A stretch of 64,000 bases of DNA from Theobroma cacao (taxonomy: Eukaryota; Streptophyta; Magnoliopsida; Malvales; Malvaceae): assembly GCF_000208745.1 (NCBI RefSeq), contig NC_030859.1:221496-285495 (forward strand), read 5' to 3'. The translations under genes were made by a program, and so were the position numbers. Below are positions 47,641-60,900 of this stretch, in pieces (positions within the stretch are counted from its first letter, which is position 1; every line of letters begins with the position of its first letter). The notes under the pieces are model-generated. The model saw only the letters and a program-made list of their open reading frames with translations. It was not told the DNA's origin and searched no databases.

Positions 47641-49140
47641 TAAGAATTAAAATACAAGATTTCTTGCTTCAACATCAAGTTGCAGAGCAGAAGTCTCTCT
47701 GACTATACACCACAACAAGAAAACTGCCTGCCTGCTCTTTCTCTTGTTTCTTGATTCCATCCCTTCAAAGCAAACCATCCAAAGTAGGAGAAGAGAGAGA
47801 AGCATTCACACCAGAAACTCCATCATTCTCTGATGAAGTCGTTATTGTCCATACTGGGGGCTGACAATGGTGGAAGAGCAGCCTCATGAGCTGCACTAGC
47901 TTCAATTTCTAGCACCTTCCTAGCAGATGCCTGATGCCAGCTCTTGATGACAAGAGACCAATAGTTCTACGTCAGCAAACTCACACACCAGATTCAAGTT
48001 GAAAGGGACAATGAAGCAGTGCACCCAAAAAAAGAAAAAGACGCTGCACTCAAGTATATACCAGTTAAGCATCTCTTCCTCTGTTGCAGTTGAAGCAATG
48101 ATAAATGCCTGCAATGAATAAAGTTTACATAGACGATGACACAACAGTTAGAAGGAAATGATATAAAAAACAATCATACCAAGCCAAAATATACATCAGA
48201 GAGCAATCCAACCACATAAAGCACAAAATTCACCCCACAACATCTGGTCCATGGTCTCAGGATTTGATGAAATCAAGAACCAAGATGGTGCTCACTCATG
48301 CCGCATAATACTTACTTGGCTGTGCACTGACCGCCTCACAGGAATATTAACCACAAACTCAGCATATTGCCTTATCAATTGCTTGGAACTTTATCAAACA
48401 TCAGTCGAAACATTGCTCCCATTTTTATCAGTGTCAATTATTCATCTTCGATGCTTCTAGCTACCTAAATCAAGTATGTAATGGTCTTCCCCTTTAATTT
48501 TAGACTCCCCAAATTTCCCAAGAAAAACTTCAGACAGCATGATACCAAAAGTCTGTAACTCCAGTGGTAAATGTTTTAGTAGCTTTTCAAAAAAAAAAAT
48601 ATCTAGTTTAGTACCTTAATAGCTTGTTGTATTTCCCATATTCCAACACTTACAACAACTCGTGAATAGCAGTAGCAAAGATATCAAGATAAACAAAAAT
48701 ACAAGAATAACAGAAGGTACTGAACTTATAGCTCTATCAAATTCCAACATAAAGAATCTTCTGACATCTTCCTTGGTAGGTTTGCAGCCACACTGATCAC
48801 GTCTAGATGTCAGGTCCGAAAATTTGGCATACGTGAAAGTGTAGAACAGCAACATCCTCCCAATTTGATTTCACTAAAAAAAAATTGTACCGAGTATGAT
48901 CAGAATGCCATTTCTGTGTACCAATAGACCGGAAATGATAGTGAATAAAAGCTACTATCATTCTCACAAGTCAGGTAGTTTCAATTACTAATGTACCAAT
49001 GGAAGGTATGAACTTGATTTAGGCCTTCTGTTGATAATGAATGAATGCATGCTCACCATAAAATTGATTTGATAAGAAAGAAAACCACTTTACAAAAAAA
49101 TATCATAAAGCAGAAACTTTTAAATTCCAACAACTGGTCA
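47641..49140 (-). pseudogene. GT92 glycosyltransferase relic 2 (exon 8, exon 9, part of 11)
   Basis: Homologous to 52740-54440 plus a short intron 1 piece matching 56370-56510. The last part of exon 11 (about 47825-47945), exon 9 (about 48059-48105) and exon 8 (about 48739-48880) are recognisable. Exon 10 and the first part of exon 11 are deleted, the exon 8 donor has changed from GTAAGT to ATAAGT, and exons 1-7 are gone apart from intron 1 sequence near 49000-49140. It cannot encode the enzyme. Confidence 0.87.
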
Positions 49141-49264
49141 ATTTTTAGATTTGGATAAAAATATAGTGCTCATAGCTTTATCAAATTTTACATGATAGTG
49201 CTTATCAAATTTTACATGATAGTGCTTATCAAATAATCTAATATCTTGTTGAATTATACTTTTC

Positions 49265-49272
49265 TATAAGAA
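49265..49272 (+). promoter_or_regulatory. TATA box of xylosidase 3
   Basis: TATAAGAA lies 66 bases before the ATG. A short direct repeat (ATTTTACATGATAGTGCTTA) sits just upstream at about 49190-49230 and is single in copy 2. Confidence 0.65.
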
Positions 49273-49330
49273 GGGTCATCTATCCTCACATTCTCCACAG
49301 TCCACACGCAGACACAAAAAAAGTTAAACC

Positions 49331-52301
49331 ATGGCTGCACAGAGCTTCAATGTTCTTTGTGCTCTTTCCCTCGTTATTATTTACTTTTTACCTATTTGTT
49401 TAGCATTTGGTGGTGATCTTAAGCAGCAAGGAGACCCACCTTCTATAGTTTGTGATCCTCACGAGTGGGAAGCGAGGAATGTGAACATGTCTGACATAGG
49501 ATATTGCGACACAAGTCTTCCATATGAAGTTAGAGCTAAAGACTTGGTGGATAGAATGAATTTAACAGAGAAGGTGCATTGGATGGGAGACAACGTTTCT
49601 AAGCCTATACCAAGATTTAGGTTGCCCAAATATCAATGGTGGTCTGAAGCTTTGCATGGTGTCGCACATGTCGGCCGCGGCACATTCTTTACTGAGCTTG
49701 TTCCTGGTGCAACAAGCTTTCCTACCGTTATCCACACAACTGCATCCTTTAATAAGTCGCTTTGGAATGCCATTGGAAAGGTAGGAATTGTTTCACAATG
49801 TACATCGGTTTTTTTTTTTTGGCTTTTTTGATGATAGTGAATAACATTGTAACTGTTGTTGTTATATGCATATATACAGGTCGTTTCAACAGAAGCAAGG
49901 GCAATGTACAATCTGGGGCAAGGTGGGTTAACCTATTGGAGTCCAAACATAAATCCCGTAAGGGACCCTAGATGGGGAAGGATCACCGAGACGTCTGGAG
50001 AAGATCCTTTCGTGGTCGGTGTGTATGGCGTTAATTATGTAAGAGGTTTGCAAGATATTGAAGGACAAGAACATACAGCAGATCCTGGCTCTAGGCCTCT
50101 TAAGGTTTCTGCATGTTGCAAACATTTCGCTGCTTATGATCTTGATAACTGGAAGAAAGTTAATCGACAGACATTCGATGCACAGGTAAATTCAGTGCAG
50201 TATATGTATATATAGATGAAAACGTCGGCATCATATTGATAAGCAAATTGAAGTTTTTTTCTTGTTTGAATGAAGGTGACTGAGCAAGATATGGTGGAAA
50301 CTTTTCTTCGTCCATTTGAAATGTGTGTTAGAGATGGTGATGTGAGCAGCGTAATGTGCTCTTTCAATAAAGTCAACAAAGTTCCAACTTGCGCTGATCC
50401 CTTTCTTTTGAAAAAAACATTCAGAGAAGAGTGGAAACTTAACGGGTATACAAGAAAACCTACTAGTCCTTTTGTTGTCAGAGATGTTGAAATAAATTTT
50501 ATTTACTTTGATTTTTTAATCCTGTTTTGCAGATATATAGTTGCAGATTGTGATTCCATTGAAGTGATGCACAACGATAACAAAATGAATTGGCTCGGTG
50601 ATACACCGGAAGATGCCGTGGCGCAGACACTAAAAGCAGGCTAGTAGCTGATATATATTGGCTAAATGCAATTTTTAAGAGTAATGTTTATAGTTTGAGC
50701 ACAGACTAAAGAAGATTTTCTTTCATGCATGTTGTTGCAGGTTTAGATCTGGATTGTGGAGACACTTACCCTAAGTCTCTTGAAAAGTCAGTCAAGCAAG
50801 GAAAAGTTAATGAGGCAGATGTTGATAAGTCTTTAAAGTACCTCTTTGTGGTACTAATGAGGCTTGGATTCTTCGATGGAAGTCCATCTTTTAAGTCACT
50901 TGGAAAGAAAGATATATGTACACAAGAACACGTTGAATTGGCAGGGCAAGCAGCTAGGGAAGGAATTGTACTTCTCAACAATGTTGATGCAACTTTGCCA
51001 TTGAACCCTGAAGCGTTTAAGACCCTGGCAATAATCGGGCCACTTGCCAACGCTACGAAACAAATGCTCGGAAATTATGAAGGTTGTAACAATATCATAT
51101 ATAACAGTTTTCACATTTGATTGCCATGTAATTGTTCAGTTACTCAATGTTGGTTTCTTCCATTATTGCAGGTAACCCTTGCCGATATGTTTCTCCACTT
51201 TCGGGCTTTTCTGCCTTTGGAGAAGTGATATACGCAGAGGGATGTCCTGGCCTAAATTGCCCGAATGATACGAAGATCACGGAAGCCACTGAAGCTGCTA
51301 AACAAGCAGATGCTACTATACTTGTGGTCGGTACAGATTTATCAATTGAGAGAGAGGATCATGATAGAAATGATCTCCTCCTTCCTGGTTTGCAACAGGA
51401 CTTGGTCGAACAAGTTGCTAATGCCTCCAAAGGTCCCGTAATTCTTGTAGTGATGACTGCAGGTGGGGTTGATATCTCATTTGCTAAGGATGATAATAAA
51501 ATCAAAGGAATCTTGTGGGTTGGACATCCTGGACAGGAAGGTGGTCGTGCCATTGCAGATGTTGTCTTTGGAAAGTACAATCCTGGTAAGCAGCCATTTT
51601 AATGCTTGATTTTCACCAACAGAAAATTACTTAATTTCAGCACTTAACATGATTTGATTTTTTTTTCCTTTTCTTTTTTTTTACCAGGAGGAAGACTACC
51701 CGTTACATGGTATACAGCTGATTATGTGGATAAGCTACCCATGACATCCATGCAATTACGTCCAGTCGAGGAAAAAGGTTACCCTGGAAGAACATACAAA
51801 TTCTTTAATGGTTCAACGGTATATCCTTTTGCCTATGGACTAAGCTACACAAGCTTTAACTACAAGTTGACGACACCCACAAATGTATCTATCCCTATTA
51901 AACTGAATAATACCCAGCACTGTCACGAGTTGGAATTGACAGACACATCTGTCCAGCAACCATGCCCTTCTGTTGTGGTTAATGATTTAACTTGTGAAGA
52001 TAAAATAGCCTTGGAGGTTGAAGTCCAGAATACCGGCGACAAAGATGGTAGTGAAGTGGTGATTGTGTACTCAAAGCCTCCGGATGGAATCGTCGGAACT
52101 CCTTTTCAACAGGTTGTTGAATTTGAAAGAGTTTTTGTTGCTGCTAAACAGAGTCAAAAGGTTAACTTTGAGCTCAATGTCTGCAAGAGCTTGAACATTG
52201 TCGACAGCAGTGGTTACAAAGTTTTGCCATCTGGATTGCATAAAATTATGTTGGGAACATCATCTGAACAAATTGATGTAAATGTTAGCTTTGCTAGTTA
52301 G
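49331..52301 (+). CDS. Beta-D-xylosidase (GH3), copy 3
   Basis: Secreted cell-wall hydrolase, 800 aa. Seven exons: 49331-49780, 49880-50185, 50276-50445, 50533-50639, 50741-51082, 51172-51585, 51688-52301. Signal peptide [14 protein letters not shown]. The GH3 N domain is more diverged than in copies 1 and 2: [20 protein letters not shown] and CCKHFAAYD. The nucleophile motif is YIVADCDSI, with Ala for Ser but the catalytic Asp kept. The fibronectin III-like C terminus is intact. Intron 4 is again GC-AG. It is convergent with the complete GT92 gene, the arrangement from which the upstream relics were copied. Confidence 0.93.
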
Positions 52302-52912
52302 ATAAGTATCAGATTTGTTGATTCACTTCAGGAATTAAGTTGTTTATTAGTTGGTTTTTAGGAACTTAGGATTAAGTTCAGTTGTTTTTCGTTTTGTGCT
52401 GTTCTTTTGTATTTTACTCTGTACCAAAATAAGTGTCACCATAATCATCTGAATGGTTTAACAATCATGCTATTCTCGTTTTATAGATCTAACTTGGCTC
52501 TCATAATCATGATTTGTCCTAGTGAAATTGCAAAGGCCAAAGCTTACGCCTAAACCATGAATGAAAGGGACAATTTGAAGCATAAAGAATAAAAAATTCT
52601 GTGAAAACTTTCCAGTAACAACTCCAAAAGATCTGAAATACACAAATATGACAGTTCTTCCGTTTCATTTCCATGTAATGTAATAAGAAATAATGACAAC
52701 CTCAAATGTCAATAATGTGGTATCTACAGATAAGAATTAAAATACAAGATTTCTTGCTTCAACATCAAGTTGTAGAGCAAAAATCTCTCTGACCATACAC
52801 CAAAACAAGGAAACTGCCTGCGTGCTCTTTCTCTTGTTTCTTGATTCCATCCCTCCAAAGCAAACCATCCAAAGTAGCAGAAGATAGAGAAGCATTCACA
52901 CCAGTCACTCCA
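52302..52912. other. Convergent intergenic region
   Basis: Holds the 3' ends of xylosidase 3 and of GT92. No gene seen. Confidence 0.65.
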
Positions 52913-55900
52913 TCATTCTCTGATGAGGTCGTCATTGTCCATACTGGGGGGAGACAATGGTAGAACAGCAGCCTCATGATCTGCACTAGCTTCAATTTCT
53001 AGCACCTTCCTAGCAGATGCCTGATGCTCTCTGCTTCTACCAATCTTTCTTGAAGCAAAAGACACAGAGGGAACAGCTCTTGATGAGTTACTACTATCAA
53101 TGGAAGCTAAAAACTTGTCCCTTGAAAGAGTAGTGGGGGCAGTTGCAATAATGGAGCTGAAGACACCAGACTCCCTTAAACCTTGTATTATGGCCTGAGA
53201 CAGCAAGAGATAACGTTTATATCATTTCAAACAGAATTTAAAGATGGCAGTTTTAATTTCCTGTGAGTTCTTTATTATCAAAAATGCTAATAACTGTTCT
53301 TACCATAGGAGCATATATGCGAGTTAAAATCCCCTTTCTCAGGAGTTTCAGTCTAAGGTCTTTTTCACCCCATACAACATGTTCACGATACCTACAAATA
53401 CCAGAGGCCATATAGTTCTACATCAGCACACTCACACACTAGATTCAAGTTGAGAAGGACTATGAAACAGAGCACCCAAAAAACTAAAAAAGATCCCGCA
53501 TTCAAGTATATACCAGTTAAGCATCTCTTCCTCTGTTGCAGTTGAAGCAATTATAAATGCCTGCAATGAATAAAATTTACATAGACAATGACACAACACT
53601 TAGAAGGAAATGATATAAAAAACAATCATACCAAGCAGAATTATACATCAGAGAGCAATCCATCCACATAACGCAAAAAATTCACCCCACAACATCTCAT
53701 CCATGCTCTCAGATGAGTAAAAAAGACAAACAACTGGGAAACTCAGGATTTAATGAAATCAAGAACCAGGATGGCGCTCGCTCATGCCGCAAAAGACTCA
53801 CTTGGCTGTCCACTGACCACCGCACAGGAATATTAACCACAAAACAGATCCTTCAGCATATTGCCATATGAATTACTTGGAACTTTATCAAACATCAGTT
53901 GAAATATTGCTTCCATTTTTATCAGTGTCAATTATTCAATTGATCTTTGATGCTTCTAGCTAGCTAAATCATGTACTTAATGGTCTTCCCCTTTAATTTT
54001 AGACTCCCCAAATTTCTCAAGAAAAACTTCAGACAGCATAATACCAAAAGTCTGTAACTCCAGTGGTAAAAATCTAGTTTAGTTTAGTTTAGTTTAGTTG
54101 CTTTAAAAAAAAAAAATCTAGTTTAGTGCCTTAATAGCTTGTTGCATTCCCATGTTCCAACACTTACTACAACTCATGAATAGTAATAGCAAATATATCA
54201 AGATAAAACAAGAATACAAGAATAACAGAAGGTACTGAACTTACAGCTCTATCGAATTCCAACATGAAGCATCTTTTGACATCTTCCTTCGTAGGTTTGC
54301 AGCCACACCGATTACGTCTAGATGTCAGGTCTGAAAATTTGGCATATGTGTAATGTAGAACAGCAGCCTCCTCCAATTTGATTTCACTGAAAAAAATTGT
54401 TCCGAGTATGATCACAAGTGCTATTTCTATGTACCAATAGACAGAAGATAAGAGTGAAGATACCCCCAAGTAGTTTCAATTGTTATATGCTTATCAATGA
54501 TATGATGCTAACATAAAACTTGCTCTCATTATCAATGACCAAGCTGGTCCCCATCCCCATCCCCACCCCCACCCCCAACCACCCCTCCTCCTCTCCCACC
54601 CTTCACCCAAATATTGAAGTAAATTGAATTACATAAGAATTTGATATATGTATATATGATTCTCATACTGCATCAGGTTATCTGATCATGATTTCCTATG
54701 TGTAGACAGAATCACCATACTTTGGGGTTTTCATATAATTATGCCATCTGTGAGCACCATTTGGACGAAGATGATCCTGAATACGAGCAGCCGCTTTCCC
54801 ATTTCCATAAGTCAAGAAGTAGTTTGGATTACCGCGAGTTGATTCTTTATACATGCCAAAATATGTGTCCTTCGGAAGATGGTCATAGTTCTTCTTGAAC
54901 ATTGATACCTGTTTGCAAGGATAGAAAAGTAAGCCATGTACCAAACTCCAAATCCTCAACTTCAGTCATTCAATTTGCTGAAGTAATAAAAAGCAAGGAA
55001 AAAGGACAAGTGAAAATTTACCTCACTAAAAGGATCCTTGATATCATCTCGTTCGACACTGCTCTCCTAAACAAAAAGGGAGTAAATTTCCACTATCAAA
55101 CACCGCAGGCCAGGATGACAAATGAATAACAAGATATACAATCATAACCACCAATTCTAAGTTCTCTTATTGATATACTTCTTAATAATTTATATAATGC
55201 CACTCACATAATTTGGAAATATGACCATATCGACATTGCTAGGCACATCAAGGAGCAACTGCCTCAAAGAATATTCACTTGCACCAGCTGGGTGTATCAG
55301 TTCATCAGTATCAAGATGAAGTATCCAGTCCATTCCTGCATCCTTGAATTTCAAAATGCAAAAGAATAAACTCATCAAATAAGGTCAAGACCATTGTGCT
55401 AGCAATTACAACCAACAAAGTATTTCCATTCATGAAAATAGAATCATTCATACAGCATACCCTTGCCATGACAATGGCCATTTCCATATTGAGAGACTGC
55501 TTCACAAATAGTTCATAATTGCATGGCTTGTAAAAGAAACTTGAAAGCCATGTTTCATTCCAGATCCGGCTGATAACCAAAACAAATTGCCAAAACAATA
55601 AGATTAAGAAAACAAACTCTGACAGTAAAGTTACAAAACAAAACCGTTTTGACAAAAAACAAATATGGGAGTTGTCCCTAAAGAACTGGAAAAGAAACAG
55701 ATGAAGGGATAAATATAGATGCATACAAACAAAAGTAATGAAAGAAAGCATGAAATAGTGCAAAATAAAGACAACTTATCACCAGTAGCCTCCACATTCA
55801 GGTAAACTACTACTTAAACAAAATACCAGGAAAAAACATTGGGAACAACCATGTTTCTCACTTTAGCTTTAGAATCCTAGAAATGTATTTCAATCATGAA

Positions 55901-57208
55901 AGGAGAAATGCTAATTGACCTTTTAGCCTGCTGCTCTTCAAGCTCTCTTGTTCTGTATATAACTTTTACTCCCTGGTGAGCAACAATGTAAAACTTATGC
56001 GATAAGCAATTTGGACAAAAGACATCCACAAGTAAATAAAGTGGAACAATTCTACTTATAGTTATGAAAAACAGAGCAAAACTAAATCGGAGGAAGCCAA
56101 AGGCTTCATAAACTCACAGGAATAGATTCCAAAACTCTAGAAACGTTAGGAGATGCAGCATGCCCTTCCACAAAGAGGAAAAAGGTTGTGACTCCAATAA
56201 CCTTATGATAAAACATCCATGGTAAAATCTGCTCCAAGCCAGCTGATGTACTTGTCGTGACACAAATCTGCCATTTGAGAAGCAAAACAGCTGAAGGTTA
56301 TAAACAAATCACTCCAATTTCTTCTGGAGGAAAAGTCAGCTAACAAAATAACCAAAAAAAAAAAAGAAGGTAAGAATTTGATTTAAGCCTTCTGTTGCTA
56401 ATGAATGTATGCATGCTTACTATAAAATTGATTTGATGAGAAGGAAAACCACTTGATAAAAACAACTTTGCAAAGCAAAAATTTTTTAATTCCAACAACA
56501 GGTCAATTGGGAGAAAGACAAAAACTTTGAAGTCGATGAATTGAATAATAAAAATTTCAACCTAAAATCCAAAACACAGAGACGGATCAAAGCCAAAATG
56601 AGAGAATTCAACAAGACCCCAAGCTGAAACCACAGTGGTTAAGCAATATCCGCCAAATATCAATTACCAGAACCAAGATCAATCCCAAAACAAAGAACCC
56701 AACAACCAAAATTATGCAAAAAAAAAAAAACATAAGAAGCAAGAAGGCGATCCCAACATAATATTCTCATCCCATAGCAAACAAAATAAATAGGTTCAGA
56801 TCAATTCCTAAAAGAACAAAAAAAACGTACCTTTGGCTTCAAATTGGCTTCAAAACCAAATTTCCAGTCTCCATAGTAAGGGAATGAAGGGGAAGAGCTA
56901 CGACCAAGATTGATGCAATCAGCAGAAGAATGGGATTTGGGGGAGAGGGACGAGAAAGTCTCCATGCCAGGGAAGACCTCGTGGTGGGACCCGAGTGGGG
57001 CCCATCGAGAAGTGGCGGAGGATGTGACGACGGTGGGATCGGATACACTGCCGCCGCGCCACTGGAGAACGAAGGCTAAGGCAGCTAAAGAGACAGGGAG
57101 GATTGTTAGGAGGAGGAGCAGCTTGGAAAGGAAGGATTGGGAAGAGGATGAGGCGGCTGAGGTGGAGGAGAGAAGAGGAGTGGAGCGGTGGTGGTGGTGG
57201 GTGGGCAT
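52913..57208 (-). CDS. Glycosyltransferase family 92 (DUF23) protein, complete, 11 exons
   Basis: Predicted Golgi type II membrane glycosyltransferase, 538 aa. Exons: 57208-56831, 56267-56118, 55972-55920, 55569-55461, 55342-55208, 55066-55022, 54908-54721, 54386-54245, 53560-53514, 53391-53304, 53194-52913. All junctions are GT-AG and in phase. Residues about 25-47 are a single transmembrane anchor ([21 protein letters not shown]). The GT92 domain covers the middle, with [15 protein letters not shown] providing the DxD-type metal/sugar-nucleotide site, [11 protein letters not shown] before it, and a cysteine-containing [10 protein letters not shown] later. The C-terminal tail is Ser-rich and likely disordered. 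Family members add sugars to wall glycans or glycoproteins (GALS galactan synthases belong to GT92); the acceptor here is unknown. Introns include a strong G-rich tract on the coding strand. Confidence 0.88.
54548..54588 (-). repeat. G-rich tract in GT92 intron 7 (potential quadruplex)
   Basis: The coding strand carries at least four runs of four or five G separated by one or two bases (GGGGGTGGGGGTGGGG, then ATGGGGATGGGG). It lies inside intron 7 (54720-54387). Confidence 0.85.
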
Positions 57209-57942
57209 GGCGGAGACTGACAGAGGCAGAGACCAAGGAATTTGGAATTTTCAAGTGTAAAATGGGGAGTGAGAGCCGTTTGGTCCTTTTGGGTTTTGTC
57301 CTGTTGCATTATTTCCTTTCTTTTTCTTTTCCCTCTTTTTCTTATGTTCTTTAGATAATTAGATTTTTCCATTTATGAATAGAGAAAAAGCACATTTAAA
57401 TTGAAAAAAAAAAGCACATTTAAAGGCCAAGGCGTTAAATATTGGACTATTTTTATATGGAAAATTCTTTTTTTATATTACAAAAACATAGTACTATTTA
57501 ATTAATTGAATAAAAATTTGTAAACTGAGAATTGAATAAATCCTTGTATATTTTTGTCAATTTGGGGTGGGGAGGGCAGCACGCAAGAGATAGTTATTTA
57601 TAAAAAAAGAGAGACTTTCCAAAAACAGCACAGCAAGTGCAATAAATCCCTCTAAAAAACCAAACCCTAGAAATCTCCAGCTAAGTAAAGGATTCAAATT
57701 TCCTCCCTTTCCCAGTCCCTCTATGCTTGGTTGTGCTGAAGTCGAAGAGGATCAGAGAGAGGGTTCTTCCTTTAAATGCTCTCTCTTTATCTCCCCTTCA
57801 AGGTTCCTTCTTTTTTCATGTCTTCTTCAATCACACCCTCTTTCTTCTCTGCTCCTTCAGGGTCCTCCCAAGCCCAAGGCCTAGCCTTTGATCTTTTCTC
57901 TATACCTCTCTTTTCCTCTCAAACTTCCCCTTTGCATAAAAC
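57209..57942. other. Divergent GT92/UBP24 intergenic region
   Basis: Holds both 5' flanks. A TTTATAAAAA near 57597 may be the UBP24 TATA box. The UBP24 leader (57700-57942) is pyrimidine-rich and contains short upstream ATGs (for example at 57723). Confidence 0.6.
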
Positions 57943-60900
57943 ATGACTGATTCTAAGGTTAGTTCCCTTCCCTGCCTCTCTCTGAAGATTTCTGTTTTTT
58001 TGGTTAAATTTTATAACTTTTTTTTTGTTAAATGAACGAATAAAAACTGTTTCTGAGGTGGGTTTACTTTTGTTTTCTTGTTAAGGACTTAAAAGTTTAG
58101 GAATTTTCGTTTGTTTGATGGGTTTTTGCTTATGCGCTCTTCTCTTTCTAGCATTAAAATTTTGGAATGTTTTAGATTGATTGATGATTGTGGGTTGGGA
58201 TTTACTTGCATACATATATCATGTGGTTGAAACTGAATTATTACCAATGATAAAAAGGAGGTTTTGCCTTTCCCCTTTCTAAGACAAGCGTCTCTATGTT
58301 TTACTTACTTATGCATCAGCCATCAATTGACTAGGCCTCTAATTAAAATTCTCTCCATTGTTTTTCTTGCTTTTAGCAGGTATTCCTTTTTGGGTCATTT
58401 TCAGAAGATGAAACCAGGTCATTGCTGTCAAAACGGTCAGCTGGTAATGCTGAAAAGCCTGTGCAAAAGAAAGAATTGCAATCTGGTTCTTTGAATTTTG
58501 CAGCTGGAGGATCTTTGGGTGGTGCTAACGGTGATTTGAGCAACAAGCTAAGTTCCACAAACAGGCCAGTTGGCTTTCTGTCCTCGACATCACCAATTGC
58601 GGATAGAAAAAGTATAAAATCAGCAAGAGATCATACCTCAACTACATTACAAACTCCAAAAGAAAATGGAACTACAAAGAGTACCAATGAGAGTTCTAGC
58701 CTCAGTAATGGTATAAAACAACTGAATGTTAAAAGCACTGATGTAACTTCACTGCACTTGTCGCAAAATGATTGTGGTTCCTTGAATAATTTTCAAAGTT
58801 TGAAATTTCATGTCCTTGAGAGCGAAAGTATGGAGGGTAGAGATCAGAATGGGATGATTGATATTTCATTAGCGTGCACTGTTGATGGAGACATTCCAAA
58901 GGCAGCTAAGGAGCCCATTACGGTTGCTAAAAACTTATTATCCCGAGGCTTAATCAACACTGGAAATTTATGCTTTCTCAATGCCACTTTACAGGCTCTC
59001 CTTTCCTGTTCTCCTTTTGTTCAACTCTTGCAGCGACTTAGACTTCGTAACATACCCAAGGTTTGTTGTATATTTATGCTGTTTCCTTGAACTTATGCAC
59101 TAACAAATGACCATATTCAAATTGATGATTTTTTATATTTTAAGATAAGTAAATTGGAACTTGTTCAGCTAACTAGTGCCTCTGTTTGGCTTTGATTTGA
59201 TAGGTTGGCTTTCCTACGTTAACTGCTTTTGCAGAGTTTGTCTCTGACTTTGATGTGCCATCCAGCAATCCTAATGTAAAGAAGAAAGATACAACAGTCC
59301 TTGAGATCGGTAGGCCTTTCAGCCCTGCCATGTTTGAAGCTGTTCTTAAAAGTTTTACTCCAGATGTGCCAAATAGCATATCTGGTAGGCCAAGGTTTGT
59401 ATACTTTCTACCTCAGTATTATTTCAGGATATGTATTTTTTTGCCAGTACCAACTGACATCCTTTGCATGGACTCTTTATCTGACAATAAAAAAACTTGA
59501 TTAGTTGATAACATGATAGTATTGAAATGTCTCCATCCATGATCATGAATTTATATATGCTAGTCCTGGCCTTCTTGATTTCATTTAACCCTTTCTGAAA
59601 TGCTAAAAGATTTTGAGAGATTAGTTATCTTACTCATCAAACCCCACTCTCCTAATTTTTGCTGTCAATTTATAGTGATTTAGTTGTTACCTTTTTACAG
59701 CTTCCACATCATCATTTATTTAGAAGAAATATTATGATTAGTTGAAATGTTTGTATATGCTTGAAAAACAGAATGAAAAATGGACTTAACTATCTACTAT
59801 GTTTAATGTCTTGCAATTTAGACTACTGTTTGTCTTCTGTATTAACATTGAGATGATTTTCTATTTATCATCTTTTCTAGGCAGGAAGATGCTCAGGAGT
59901 TTCTAAGTTTTATCATGGATCAAATGCACAATGAATTGATTAAGCTTGATGGGCAGCCCAGCAGCTCTATTGGGGTCAGGTCATCACTTGTTTCTTCTGT
60001 AGAAGATGATGAATGGGAGACAGTTGGGCCCAAAAATAAATCAGCAATCACAAGAACTCAAAGCTTCCTTCCCTCAGAGCTAAGTGATATATTTGGAGGA
60101 CAGTTAAGAAGTGTGGTGAAGGCAAGAGGTAGGGACATTTTCTATGGCATGCAAAGTATATTGGATGATACAAAAATAGCCGATTCATGAGGTTAATTAT
60201 TAGATTACTTATATTTATGGGGTTTGCAACCTGTGGGTTTATTTTTTCTTATGAGTGTACCTACCAAAAGAGTGCTTAGACAAGCTAAAACTGACATGGA
60301 CAAGTCAACTAGATAATTCCAGCAATTTAAGGTTGTAAAATTTGATCTGTGAACAAAGTGGAAATAAGTATATACTTATCCAAACTTGGTTCTATTCTGT
60401 CTGTTATATCCAAGAGTTAGTTTGTGTATCTTGGGTGGGTTTTGCACTCTGTTATCTGGTTACACTATCATTTATTAACATTTTAATCATTTTCTTTCCT
60501 TAATCTGTTCTGTGGGGAAGGAAACAAGGCTTCAGCTACTGTTCAACCATTTCTATTGCTCCACCTTGATATCCACCCTGAAGCTGTTCTTACTATTGAG
60601 GATGCCCTTCATTTGTTTTCTGCACCAGAATATCTGGAGGGGTATCGCGCATCAACAGCTGGGAAGGTATCTATTTTCTTTTAACTGTTTCATTTCGCTG
60701 TTGGCTACTATATTTGCTCGCACGAGTTTCCCAGCTTTTTGCATGATGAGTTAGAAGAGTACACTATCATTAGAAATGCCATGTTCAATTTTTTTATAAA
60801 TCTTATACTTTGGATGTTTGTTTATTGTTTGTTTCTATTTTACATTTCATCTTTTCCTGTATGTTTAGATATTGTTTGTGATAAATTGGATATCGTTTTT

